Of a DNA stretch of 64,000 bases, positions 1 through 8,603 are shown one piece after another. The stretch lies in the NCBI GenBank assembly GCA_963696505.1, contig CAVOKN010000001.1, forward strand, positions 62,001 through 126,000, written 5' to 3'. The notes below the pieces were generated by a model. It saw only the letters and a program-made list of their open reading frames with translations, had not been told where the DNA came from and did not search any database. This DNA comes from CAVOKN01 sp963696505 (GTDB lineage: Bacteria > Pseudomonadota > Gammaproteobacteria > Burkholderiales > Rhodocyclaceae). Each line of letters opens with the position of its first letter. Within the stretch, counting starts at the first letter, position 1. A program made the translations under genes and the position numbers.

Positions 1-23
1 TGTCGTGCTTATAATTCCAGCGC

Positions 24-719
24 ATGAACTGCGACAACATTCGGGGGACGTCCGGCACGGATCCACCGACGGACGGAGCCACCCCACCGCCCGCCCCGGC
101 GCCGGTTTACCGACTGCTATGGGCGCTCGCGACGTCGCTCCTCTTGCATCTGAGCCTGCTCCAGTGGAATGTTTGGCTCCCCTCGGGCAGGGATCATGTA
201 TTGGCAGGATCCCACATGAGTGAGACTGCCGTCGGACCCCGACGAGTACGGCTGGCAGTCCTGGATAAGCAAGACCTTCGAAGGCCGCCCGACCCCGTCG
301 CGTTGGCTAACGAACCAGGACCAGGCAAGGGGGCCGAAGAAGGATCGCAGGCTGCATCCGACAGCGCCACCGAAGCGAGCCGCGCCGGGGCTGGAAGCGA
401 GAATCTATCCGGCCTCGCACTGCCCACCTATCATGAGGCTTGGCGCTTGACGAAGCAGCCCCAGTTGATTGGCGAGATTCCAGACACTGTGCCGGCGACC
501 CTTCCTTCCGGATTCCTCGGAAACGTAAGGCTGGTTCTGCTGCTCAACGAACTGGGAGTGATTGACCGGATAGTCGTACAGGAGTCAGCGCTTTCCGCCG
601 AATTGACCAAGGCAGTGGTGGAGCCATTCAAGGCAGTCCGCTTCACGCCTGGTGAAATCAATGGAATACCCGTGAAGTGTGCCTACACGGTTCTCGTGGA
701 TCTTGCAGCCGAAGACTAG
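24..719 (+). CDS. TonB C-terminal-like envelope protein
   Basis: A 231-residue protein. It has one membrane segment near residues 30-51 (LLWALATSLLLHLSLLQW), a Pro/Gly/Ala-rich spacer, and a C-terminal domain (about 135-229) with the beta-alpha-beta look of TonB C-terminal domains (NVRLVLLLNELGVIDRIVV, then ALSAELTKAVVEPFKAVRFTPGEINGIPV). Energy-transducer relatives span the inner membrane and contact outer-membrane receptors, but this spacer is short and lacks the long Pro-Lys/Pro-Glu runs of true TonB. A partner role in another envelope complex is therefore possible. It stands alone at the window edge, convergent with ispH, so its upstream context is not visible. The start is the first ATG and no strong Shine-Dalgarno is seen. 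Confidence 0.68.
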   Translation: MNCDNIRGTSGTDPPTDGATPPPAPAPVYRLLWALATSLLLHLSLLQWNVWLPSGRDHVLAGSHMSETAVGPRRVRLAVLDKQDLRRPPDPVALANEPGPGKGAEEGSQAASDSATEASRAGAGSENLSGLALPTYHEAWRLTKQPQLIGEIPDTVPATLPSGFLGNVRLVLLLNELGVIDRIVVQESALSAELTKAVVEPFKAVRFTPGEINGIPVKCAYTVLVDLAAED

Positions 720-990
720 CGCCGGGAGCAATGGTCCGAAACGCAGAACACACCCCGGTTCGCGCAATGGATGATTCGGACGCGAGGCGCCCCGTGACGG
801 CAGGCGTGAGGATCAGGCGTGCGACTACGTTCCGACCCGAACCACGATAATCACACCGCCAGCCCCATCGCCGGAAGGCAGACGCCTGGAATGACAAGTC
901 CTATCCCCGGTGCAGGCCGGAGCGTGGTACTCAGTTCGACCCAAGGGCCTCGATCAGCTGTCGCGGCCTGGATCGAGCCCCCTTGTACCC

Positions 991-1920
991 CTAAGGATTG
1001 CGTGCCAGTTCCCTGGGAATCGGGAATACGACATGCTCTGCCGCACCTTCAAGTTGCAGGACTTCTGCGGCACCGAGCGACGTGAGCCGATCGATCACTT
1101 GGGCGACCAGCTGTTCTGGGGCGGACGCACCCGCAGTCACGCCGATTCGAATCCTTGGAGCGAGCCAACTTGCGTCAATCTGCTCGCCGGATTCCACCAG
1201 ATACGACGGCACCCCCAGATTCTCCGCCACCTCCCGCAAGCGATTGGAATTCGAACTGTTGGGCGAGCCGACCACGATTACCACATCGCATTGCGCCGCC
1301 AGCGCCTTCACCGCATCCTGCCGGTTCTGGGTGGCATAGCAGATATCATCCTTCTTCGGGCCGACGATGCTGCCGAAGCGCTGCTTGAGTGCGGCGACGA
1401 TGGCCGCCGCGTCGTCCACCGAGAGGGTCGTCTGCGTGACGTAGGCCAGCATTTCAGGATTGCGCGGTTTCAGTTGGGCCACATCAGCGACAGTCTCGAC
1501 CAGGTACATGCCATCCGCCGCCTGTCCCATGGTGCCCTCGACCTCTGGATGGCCGCGGTGGCCGATCATCACGATCTCGCGCCCGGCGGCGCGCTGGCGC
1601 TGCACCTCGACGTGGACCTTGGTGACGAGCGGACAAGTGGCGTCGAACACGCGCAGGCCTCGAGCCTGCGCCTCGTCGCGGACCGCCTTGGAAACACCAT
1701 GGGCGGAAAATATGACCGTACCGCCGGCCGGCACCCCGTCCAGTTCCTCGACGAAGACCGCACCCTTGGCACGCAGGTCCTCCACCACGAATTTGTTATG
1801 TACGACCTCGTGGCGCACATAGATCGGGGCGCCATAGAGGGCCAGCGCGCGCTCGACGATCTCGATCGCACGCTCGACGCCGGCGCAGAAGCCGCGGGGG
1901 TTGGCCAGAAGTACTTCCAT
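991..1920 (-). CDS. ispH: 4-hydroxy-3-methylbut-2-enyl diphosphate reductase
   Basis: IspH/LytB catalyses the last step of the MEP isoprenoid pathway, reducing HMBPP to IPP and DMAPP with a [4Fe-4S] cluster in the cytosol. The 309 residues match the family length. The three cluster cysteines are in NPRGFCAGV (C12), DATCPLVTKVHVE and DDICYATQNRQ. Substrate-binding pieces such as GHRGHPEVEGTMGQ and VGSPNSSNSNRL are intact. It lies 65 bp downstream of fkpB on the same strand. fkpB-ispH behind lspA-ileS is a common proteobacterial order, so it is probably the last gene of the ribF-ileS-lspA-fkpB-ispH run. Confidence 0.97.
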   Translation of the reverse strand: MEVLLANPRGFCAGVERAIEIVERALALYGAPIYVRHEVVHNKFVVEDLRAKGAVFVEELDGVPAGGTVIFSAHGVSKAVRDEAQARGLRVFDATCPLVTKVHVEVQRQRAAGREIVMIGHRGHPEVEGTMGQAADGMYLVETVADVAQLKPRNPEMLAYVTQTTLSVDDAAAIVAALKQRFGSIVGPKKDDICYATQNRQDAVKALAAQCDVVIVVGSPNSSNSNRLREVAENLGVPSYLVESGEQIDASWLAPRIRIGVTAGASAPEQLVAQVIDRLTSLGAAEVLQLEGAAEHVVFPIPRELARNP

Positions 1921-1985
1921 GGGGTTGTGCTCCGTAGGGTTACTGCAAGCCGCCGTCCTGCAGCTACTGACTTTGACGCGGCAAC

Positions 1986-2417
1986 CTAGAGTATGCCGAT
2001 CACTTCGACTTCGAAGCGGATGTTCTTGCCGGCCAGCGGGTGGTTGAGGTCAACCAGCGCAAACTCGTCGTCCAGTTCCCGCACCAGGCCGGCGTGCTTC
2101 GAGCCGTCGGGCGCCGCGAATTCGATCATGCTCATGACTTCGAGTTCCGGCTCGGCGGGCAGCGACTCCCGCGCCTGCCGCACGACGAGTTCGGGATGGT
2201 ACTCGCCGAAGGCTTGGTGCGGCTCGAGCAGGAACACGTGGCGCTCGCCCTCGGGCAGGCCATGCAGGCAGCGCTCCAGGGTGGGCGCGAGTTCGCCGCC
2301 TCCCAGTTGCAGCGTGGCCGGCGTCGCGCCGAAGGTGCTGAGAAGTTCGGTATCGTCAGCCAGCGCTATGCGGTAGTGCAGCGTGAGCAGGCTGTTCGCT
2401 TCAACCGTTCCGGCCAT
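1986..2417 (-). CDS. fkpB: FKBP-type peptidyl-prolyl isomerase (SlpA/FkpB)
   Basis: A 143-residue short-chain FKBP of the SlyD/SlpA class, acting as a cytosolic prolyl isomerase and chaperone. The FKBP core (LTLHYRIALADDTELLSTFG, then GEGERHVFLLEP-type residues) is interrupted by the IF-domain insert typical of SlpA, and the tail DLNHPLAGKNIRFEVEVIGIL closes the fold. There is no His-rich tail, so it is SlpA-like rather than SlyD-like. The ATG at 2417 was chosen because the FKBP homology starts a few residues after it; the longer open frame upstream runs antisense-like through lspA. It sits between lspA and ispH. Confidence 0.92.
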   Translation of the reverse strand: MAGTVEANSLLTLHYRIALADDTELLSTFGATPATLQLGGGELAPTLERCLHGLPEGERHVFLLEPHQAFGEYHPELVVRQARESLPAEPELEVMSMIEFAAPDGSKHAGLVRELDDEFALVDLNHPLAGKNIRFEVEVIGIL

Positions 2418-2440
2418 GGGCTTGTTCTTCCTCCACGAAT

Positions 2441-2926
2441 TCAGCGCGGCGCCTCGTGGCGGCGCTGCAACACGAGTTGATCCCACACCAGCAGCACGAC
2501 GCCGACCGAAATCGCCGAATCCGCCACGTTGAATGCCGGCCAGCCGTAGCGTCCGATGTGAAAGTACAGGAAATCGATCACCGCGCCGTGCAGCACCCGG
2601 TCGATCACGTTGCCGATGGCGCCGCCGAGGATCAGCGCGAAGGTGAGCGGCAGCAGGCGCTCCTCGGCATGCCGGCGAATCAGCAGAAACAGCCACACCG
2701 AGATCGCCAGAGCCAGGGCGACGAAGAACCAGCGCTGCCACCCGGAGGCGCTGGACAGAAAGCTGAAGGCGGCGCCCGGGTTGTAGACCAGCACCAGGTC
2801 GAAGAACGGCGCAACGCGCACCGATTCGCCGAATTCCAGCCAGCCGGTCATCGCCTGCTTGGTGAGTTGGTCGAGCAGGACGACGAGCCCGCTCAGTCCG
2901 ATCCAGGCGGCGCAGCGGGAACCCAT
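2441..2926 (-). CDS. lspA: Lipoprotein signal peptidase II
   Basis: A 161-residue inner-membrane aspartyl protease that cleaves lipoprotein signal peptides ahead of the lipidated cysteine. Four hydrophobic segments are visible. The two catalytic aspartates lie in GAIGNVIDRVLHGAVIDF and in FNVADSAISVGV, the canonical family motifs. DQLTKQ near the N-terminus is also conserved. The start at 2926 lies 5 bp after the ileS stop, so the two are almost certainly cotranscribed. The window encodes several lipobox-bearing proteins that this enzyme would process (the cytochrome at 36 kb and the CzcB-like adaptor). Confidence 0.96.
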   Translation of the reverse strand: MGSRCAAWIGLSGLVVLLDQLTKQAMTGWLEFGESVRVAPFFDLVLVYNPGAAFSFLSSASGWQRWFFVALALAISVWLFLLIRRHAEERLLPLTFALILGGAIGNVIDRVLHGAVIDFLYFHIGRYGWPAFNVADSAISVGVVLLVWDQLVLQRRHEAPR

Positions 2927-2931
2927 ATTTC

Positions 2932-5712
2932 CTAGGCCCACGCGCGGGCCTCGCCTTTGCCGAAGAGGTTGGCACTGCAGCGCCCGCAGATCTCGGGATG
3001 CCCGGCGTCGCTGCCGACGTCCTCCCGGTAGTGCCAGCAACGAGCGCACTTGGCGTGACTGCTGGCAACGGCACTCACGCCCTCCTCCGCCGCGCTTTCG
3101 ACTTTCGCGAGAGTGGCCGTAGATGCGATCAACACGAAGCGCAGATCGTCCCCGAGGGCGGCGAGCAGGTCGTAACGTTCGCCGCTCGCGCGCACCTCGA
3201 CTTGCGCTGCCAGCGACGAGCCGATGTGCCCTCCCACGCGCAGTTCCTCCAAGACCTTCTGCGCTTCGAGCTTCACCTCGCGCAGCACCTTCCACCGCTC
3301 CACGAGGACTGACTCCTGCGCAACGGCGGGCAGGTCGTGCCAGCCGTGGAGCATGACGAAGTCGTCGGGATTGCGGTACAGCACCTGCCAGATCTCTTCC
3401 GCAGTGAAGCTGAGGATAGGCGCCATGAGGCGAACCAGCGTTTGCAGGATGTGGTGCAGCGCGTTCTGGGCCGAGCGCCGCGCCTTCGAATCGGCACCGG
3501 CCGTGTACAGGCGGTCCTTCAGGATGTCGAGATAGAAGGCGCCGAGATCCTCGGAGCAGAAGTTCTGCAACTGCTGCACGACGCGGTGGAATTCGAAGCG
3601 CTCGTAGTCGGCCAGGCAACTCGCCTGCAACTGCCGCGCGAGCGCGAGCGCATAGCGGTCGATATCCAGCCACTGCTCCACCGGCAGCGTACGCGCCGCC
3701 GGGTCGAAGTCGGCGGTGTTGGCGAGCAGGAAGCGCAGCGTGTTGCGGATGCGCCGGTAGGCCTCGACCACGCGCTTCAGGATCTCGTCGGAGATCGACA
3801 GCTCGCCCGAGTAGTCGGTCGCCGCCACCCACAGCCTGAGGATTTCGGCGCCGAGGGAATCCGCCACCTGCTGCGGCGCGACCACGTTGCCCTTGGACTT
3901 GGACATCTTGTGGCCCTGGCCGTCCACCACGAAGCCGTGGGTCAGCAGCGCCTTGTAGGGCGCACGGCCGTCGATGGCACAGCCGGTGAGCAGCGACGAG
4001 TGGAACCAGCCGCGGTGCTGGTCCGATCCTTCCAGGTAGAGATCGGCGGGATACGCGAAGCGCGCGCCATCGCCCTCACCGCGCACCACGCTCCAGTGGG
4101 TGGTGCCGGAATCGAACCACACGTCCAGCGTGTCGCGCATCTTTTCGTAATGCTGCGCCTCGTCCCCCAGCAGGTCCTTGGCATCCAGGCTGAACCAGGC
4201 TTCGATCCCGCCCTGCTCCACGCGCTGCGCCACCTGCTCCAGCAACTCGGGCGTGCGCGGATGCAGTTCCTGCGTCTGGCGATGCAGGAAGAAGGGGATC
4301 GGCACGCCCCAGTTGCGCTGGCGCGACACGCACCAGTCGGGGCGGTTGGAGATCATGGCGTGCAGCCGCGCCTGACCCCAGGCCGGGTAGAAGCGCGTTT
4401 CGCCGATCGCCGCCAGCGCCGACTCGCGCAGAGCGGGCCGCGGCGCCTCGTCCATGCGCACGAACCACTGGGTCGTGGCGCGGAAGATGATGGGCGACTT
4501 GTGGCGCCAGCAGTGGGGATAGCTGTGGGCCAGCTTGCCGATCGCCAGCAGCTCGCCCTTGGCCTTCAGCGTCTCGATGACGAGGGGATTGGCCTGCCAG
4601 ACGCTCTTGCCGCCCACCAGCGGCACGGAGTCGAAAAAGCGGCCGTCGTCGCCCACCGGATTGTCCACCGGCAGCTTGTAGTGCTGGCCGATGATGTGGT
4701 CCTCGACGCCGTGGGCCGGGGCGGTGTGCACCAGACCGGTGCCGGCGTCCAGCGTCACATGGGGACCGAGAATCAGCGGCACCCGGCGGTCGTAAAGCGG
4801 ATGCTGGAGCGCGATGTGTTCCAGCGCCGTGCCCGGCGTGCTGCCGAGCACGGGCGCGCCGGCAAAGCCGTAGCGCGCCAGGCAGTCCTGCGCCAGATCG
4901 TGCGCCAGCAGCAGCAGGCCCTTGTCCGTGTCATAGAGGTCGTAGGTGAAATCGGGATGGGCGCACACCGCCTCGTTGGCGGGCAGGGTCCACGGCGTGG
5001 TGGTCCAGATCACCGCCCAGGCCGAATTGGCGATCGTCACGCCGAAGGCCTTGCCCAGCGCGGCGGTATCGACGACGCGGAAGGCCACGTCGATGGCATC
5101 GGACTTCTTGTCCTCGTACTCGACCTCGGCTTCCGCCAGCGCCGAGCCGCAATCCAGGCACCAGTTCACCGGCTTCAGTCCGCGATAGAGGAAACCGCGC
5201 TCCAGCATGCGGCCCAGGGCGCGGATCTCGGCGGCCTCGGTGGCGTGGTCCATCGTCAGGTAGGGCCGGTCCCAGTCCGCGAGCACGCCCAGGCGGATGA
5301 AGTCCTTCTTCTGGCGCTCGACCTGGGTGCGGGCGAAGGCGCGGCACAGTCCGCGCACCTGTTCCGCCGGCAGGCCCTTGCCGTGGGCCTTCTCCACCGC
5401 ATGCTCGATCGGCAGGCCGTGGCAGTCCCAGCCCGGCACGTAGGGCGCGTCGAAGCCCGCCATGGTGCGCTCGCGCACGATGATGTCCTTGAGGATCTTG
5501 TTCACCGCGTGGCCGATGTGGATGTCCCCATTGGCATAGGGCGGACCGTCGTGCAGGATGAACTTGGGACGCCCCGCCGACTTCTCGCGGATGCGCTGGT
5601 AGAGCCGCCGCTGCTGCCAGTCCGCCACCCAGCCTGGCTCGCGCTTGGCGAGATCGCCGCGCATCGGGAAGGGCGTGTCGGGCAGGTTGAGGGTCTTTCG
5701 ATAATCAGCCAT
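2932..5712 (-). CDS. ileS: Isoleucyl-tRNA synthetase
   Basis: A class I aminoacyl-tRNA synthetase of 926 residues that charges tRNA-Ile in the cytosol. The HIGH motif is at residues 65-68 and KMSKS at about 601-605. The editing (CP1) domain lies between them, with WTTTPWTLPAN. The C-terminus has a zinc ribbon (CARCWHYRE ... CGRCSANL) typical of the bacterial eubacterial-type enzyme. It is full length for the family. It starts 39 bp after the ribF stop and ends 5 bp before lspA, giving a tight ribF-ileS-lspA operon. Confidence 0.98.
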   Translation of the reverse strand: MADYRKTLNLPDTPFPMRGDLAKREPGWVADWQQRRLYQRIREKSAGRPKFILHDGPPYANGDIHIGHAVNKILKDIIVRERTMAGFDAPYVPGWDCHGLPIEHAVEKAHGKGLPAEQVRGLCRAFARTQVERQKKDFIRLGVLADWDRPYLTMDHATEAAEIRALGRMLERGFLYRGLKPVNWCLDCGSALAEAEVEYEDKKSDAIDVAFRVVDTAALGKAFGVTIANSAWAVIWTTTPWTLPANEAVCAHPDFTYDLYDTDKGLLLLAHDLAQDCLARYGFAGAPVLGSTPGTALEHIALQHPLYDRRVPLILGPHVTLDAGTGLVHTAPAHGVEDHIIGQHYKLPVDNPVGDDGRFFDSVPLVGGKSVWQANPLVIETLKAKGELLAIGKLAHSYPHCWRHKSPIIFRATTQWFVRMDEAPRPALRESALAAIGETRFYPAWGQARLHAMISNRPDWCVSRQRNWGVPIPFFLHRQTQELHPRTPELLEQVAQRVEQGGIEAWFSLDAKDLLGDEAQHYEKMRDTLDVWFDSGTTHWSVVRGEGDGARFAYPADLYLEGSDQHRGWFHSSLLTGCAIDGRAPYKALLTHGFVVDGQGHKMSKSKGNVVAPQQVADSLGAEILRLWVAATDYSGELSISDEILKRVVEAYRRIRNTLRFLLANTADFDPAARTLPVEQWLDIDRYALALARQLQASCLADYERFEFHRVVQQLQNFCSEDLGAFYLDILKDRLYTAGADSKARRSAQNALHHILQTLVRLMAPILSFTAEEIWQVLYRNPDDFVMLHGWHDLPAVAQESVLVERWKVLREVKLEAQKVLEELRVGGHIGSSLAAQVEVRASGERYDLLAALGDDLRFVLIASTATLAKVESAAEEGVSAVASSHAKCARCWHYREDVGSDAGHPEICGRCSANLFGKGEARAWA

Positions 5713-5751
5713 GAGAAATCCTGATGACGGAGAGATAGGCGAACGGACAGC

Positions 5752-6699
5752 TCATCCGCCGCGCCTTTGCGCCTCTGCGGTGAGGAAATAGGCCTTCGCC
5801 TGCGCCACGTCCTTTGCAATCTGCGCCGCCAGCGCCGGCAGGCCGTCGAACTTCATCTGCTCGCGCAGCTTGGCCTGGAAGTCTACGGTCAGATGGTGGC
5901 GGTAGAGGTCGCCGTCGAAGTCGAAAAGATGCACTTCGAGAGTCGGCCGCAGCGTGGCGCTCACCGTCGGGCGCATGCCGAGGTTGGCCACACCCTCGCG
6001 CACACCGATGGCATCGCCCCTGACCCTGACTGCGAACACGCCGGAAAGGGGCACGCGATCGCGCTTCAACTGGATGTTGGCGGTGTGGAAGCCCAGCTCG
6101 CGGCCCAGCTTCTGGCCGTGGACAACGCGCCCGGCGATGCCATAGGGCCGGCCCAGCAGCCGTGCGGCATGGGCCAGATCGCCGGCCTGGAGCGCGTCGC
6201 GCAGCGCCGAGCTGGACACCCGCTCGCCGTCAACCGACACGGTGTGCATCGCCTCGAGACCGAAGCGGTGCTCGATGCCGGCCTGGCGCAGCATTTCAAA
6301 ATCGCCGCCGCGCCCGCGGCCGAAGCGGAAATCGTCGCCGATGATGAGGTGCCGCACCGACAGGCCGCGCAGCAGGATGCGGTGGAGGAACTCGTCCGCG
6401 GTCAGCGCCGCGAAACGCGCATTGAAACGACAGATATAGGCATGGTCCACGCCCGCCGCGCCGATCAAGGCGAGCTTCTCGCGCAGCGAGGTGAGTCGCG
6501 CCGGCGCGGACTCCGCGGAGAAGTACTCCCGCGGATGCGGTTCGAAGGTCATCACTGCCGACGGCAGCCCGAGCTTGCGCGCCTGCGCCACGAGCCTCGC
6601 CAGCAGCGCCTGATGTCCCAGGTGCACGCCGTCGAAGTTGCCAATGGTGAGCACCGTGGAATTGGGCGCTTGCGGCAGGATGCCGTGAAAGATCAGCAT
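5752..6699 (-). CDS. ribF: Riboflavin kinase / FAD synthetase
   Basis: A bifunctional enzyme that phosphorylates riboflavin to FMN and adenylates FMN to FAD. The N-terminal nucleotidyltransferase domain shows TIGNFDGVHLGHQALL (about residues 17-32) and the ISSTxxR-like SSSALRDALQAGD. The C-terminal kinase domain shows GxxxGFHTANI (RELGFHTANIQLKRDRVPLSGVF). Length is 315 residues from the ATG at 6699. A start 48 bp upstream exists, but family members begin with M-L-I-F/R-G as here. First gene of the ileS/lspA run. Confidence 0.95.
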   Translation of the reverse strand: MLIFHGILPQAPNSTVLTIGNFDGVHLGHQALLARLVAQARKLGLPSAVMTFEPHPREYFSAESAPARLTSLREKLALIGAAGVDHAYICRFNARFAALTADEFLHRILLRGLSVRHLIIGDDFRFGRGRGGDFEMLRQAGIEHRFGLEAMHTVSVDGERVSSSALRDALQAGDLAHAARLLGRPYGIAGRVVHGQKLGRELGFHTANIQLKRDRVPLSGVFAVRVRGDAIGVREGVANLGMRPTVSATLRPTLEVHLFDFDGDLYRHHLTVDFQAKLREQMKFDGLPALAAQIAKDVAQAKAYFLTAEAQRRGG

Positions 6700-6789
6700 G
6701 CGGAACGGCGACGGCGAAAAACCGGTGATTGTACCGGCAAAGGCCACCCTTTCGGCGGCGATCGCCGCCTCGCAGCGACTGACTTTCGC

Positions 6790-8142
6790 TCAGTCCAGCA
6801 TCGCGATGCGCGACTTGGCGAGCGGCGGATTCTTGGCGAAGTAGCGCTTTACGCCGCGCAGGACGGCGTCGGCGATGCGGCCCTGGTAGGCCTCGTCGTT
6901 GAGACGCTTCTCCTCCTCCGGGTTGGAGATGAAGGCCGTCTCTACCAGGATGGATGGAATGTCCGGCGCCTTGAGGACCGCGAAGCCCGCCTGCTCCACC
7001 TGGGCCTTGTGCAGCGTGTTGACGTTGCCCAGTTCGCTGAGCACGGCGCGGCCCAGCTTGAGGCTGTCGTTGATGGTTGCGGTCTGGGACAAGTCAAGCA
7101 GCGTTCGCGCAAGATAGGGATCCTTGACGCCGACATTGACGCCGCCAATCAGGTCGGCCGCATTCTCGCGCTGCGCCAGCCAGCGCGCGGCGGTGCTCGA
7201 AGCGCCGTTCTCCGACAGCACGAACACCGAGCTGCCGCGCGCCGTCGGCTTGATGAAGGCGTCGGCGTGGATCGAGACGAACAGGTCGGCCTGCATGCGC
7301 CGCGCCTTGGCGACCCGGTGATGCAAGGGGATGAAGAAATCGGCATCCCGCGTCAACACGCAGCGCATGCCCTTCTCGCCCTCGATGCGCGCCTTGAGAC
7401 GGCGCGCGACCTGAAGGGTGACATTCTTTTCGTAGCTGCCGCCGCGGCCCACCGCACCGGGATCCTCGCCGCCGTGGCCGGGGTCGAGCACCACCGTCAC
7501 CATGCGCGCGATGGGGAGCCGTTCCTCCGGCCGCTCCGCGCGCCCGCGCCCTTCGGCCTGGCGCTCGCTCCTCAGCTCCGAACGGGCATCGTGGGGCGGC
7601 GGCGGCGCGTCCTCGGCGCCGAACTGGTCTTCGACCTCCGAACGCTGGAACAGGGCCATCAGCGGATCGGCGGGCTCCAGCGGGTAGAGGTCCACCACCA
7701 GCCGATGTGCATAGTCCCCGACCGGCTTGAGCGTGAATACCTGAGGCCGGATCTCGACCTTGAGGTCGATCACCACGCGCACCACGCCCGGCTTGTAGCG
7801 CCCGGCGCGGATAGCGCGGATGTAGGGATCGTTCTCCGAGATGCGCTGAGGCAGGCTTTGCAGAACGCTGTTGAACTCGACCCCTTCCAGGTCGAGAACC
7901 AGCCGCTCCGGATCCTTGACCACCATGTGGGAGACGGCGAGCACATCCTCGTGTTCCAGGGTCACACGGGTGTAGTCCAGCGCCGGCCAGATGCGCACCG
8001 CGAGGATGCTGCGCGAGGCGGCAAGCCCGGCAGGGCTGACCAGCAGTGCGAAGGCGGCACCGGCGCAGCGCAGGAAATCGCGGCGTGTCAGCGGGGAGCC
8101 GGCCGGAAGCCGCTCAGTCGGGGCGCCAGGTTCTTCAGACAT
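6790..8142 (-). CDS. amiC: N-acetylmuramoyl-L-alanine amidase, Tat-exported
   Basis: A periplasmic peptidoglycan amidase that cuts septal murein for daughter-cell separation. The 450 residues contain a twin-arginine signal (LTRRDFLRCAGAAFALL, residues about 18-34), an AMIN domain (about 45-150; binds septal peptidoglycan), a low-complexity linker and a C-terminal Amidase_3 zinc domain (VLDPGHGGEDPGA, then SIHADAF and a conserved glutamate in SILVETAFISNP). The start at 8142 places the RR motif correctly. The first 55 bp overlap the 3' end of tsaE, so the two are translationally linked. Confidence 0.93.
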   Translation of the reverse strand: MSEEPGAPTERLPAGSPLTRRDFLRCAGAAFALLVSPAGLAASRSILAVRIWPALDYTRVTLEHEDVLAVSHMVVKDPERLVLDLEGVEFNSVLQSLPQRISENDPYIRAIRAGRYKPGVVRVVIDLKVEIRPQVFTLKPVGDYAHRLVVDLYPLEPADPLMALFQRSEVEDQFGAEDAPPPPHDARSELRSERQAEGRGRAERPEERLPIARMVTVVLDPGHGGEDPGAVGRGGSYEKNVTLQVARRLKARIEGEKGMRCVLTRDADFFIPLHHRVAKARRMQADLFVSIHADAFIKPTARGSSVFVLSENGASSTAARWLAQRENAADLIGGVNVGVKDPYLARTLLDLSQTATINDSLKLGRAVLSELGNVNTLHKAQVEQAGFAVLKAPDIPSILVETAFISNPEEEKRLNDEAYQGRIADAVLRGVKRYFAKNPPLAKSRIAMLD

Positions 8143-8603
8143 CGTTCGCCCTCCTCGCTGGTTGCAGCCACTTCCGCCCGTCGGCCGCGCTGCGCCACCT
8201 TGAGCGTGATGCGCAGGTCGGCTCGGGGCAGGTAAGGCGCCGCACGCTCGGGCCACTCCACCAGGCACAGACCCGGGCCGCCGAAGTATTCGTCCAGGCC
8301 TGCATCCAGGTATTCTGCCGGGCTGGTGAAGCGATAGAAATCAAAGTGATATAAGTCTAACTTAGAAATGGCATAAAGTTCAACCAGAGTATAAGTAGGG
8401 CTTTTCACATTCCCCTGGAATCCAAGCGCCCGCAGCAGGCCCCGAACGAGGGTCGTCTTGCCGGCACCCAGGTCGCCGCACAAATAGACCACCAGCCCCG
8501 TCGAAACGGCGCCGGCCAGGGCGGCACCCAGCGCCAGCGTCGCCGCCTCATCCGGCAGATGCAGGACAGGGGAACCGGAACTACCATCGGAACCATGCGA
8601 CAC
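8088..8603 (-). CDS. tsaE: tRNA threonylcarbamoyladenosine biosynthesis ATPase TsaE
   Basis: TsaE is the P-loop ATPase that works with TsaB/TsaD to make t6A37 in ANN-decoding tRNAs. A Walker A motif (GDLGAGKTTLVRG), SPTYTLVE, DFYR and LVEWPER are all present. Length is 171 residues from a GTG start at 8603. No in-frame ATG fits, since the next upstream ATG would enter queG antisense; the start LPDEAATLALG matches the family N-terminus a few residues on. The start overlaps the divergent queG start by 9 bp, and the 3' end overlaps amiC by 55 bp. The tsaE-amiC order is common in proteobacteria. Confidence 0.88.
   Translation of the reverse strand: MSHGSDGSSGSPVLHLPDEAATLALGAALAGAVSTGLVVYLCGDLGAGKTTLVRGLLRALGFQGNVKSPTYTLVELYAISKLDLYHFDFYRFTSPAEYLDAGLDEYFGGPGLCLVEWPERAAPYLPRADLRITLKVAQRGRRAEVAATSEEGERCLKNLAPRLSGFRPAPR

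Noticed and set aside
3337..5724. A 795-residue plus-strand open frame over ileS
   Set aside because: It is antisense to the unmistakable ileS gene (HIGH, KMSKS, zinc ribbon), with Arg/His/Gln-rich composition typical of the reverse frame of GC-rich DNA.
5767..8235. An 822-residue plus-strand open frame over ribF and amiC
   Set aside because: Antisense to two genes with clear motifs; no domain or signal in its own translation.
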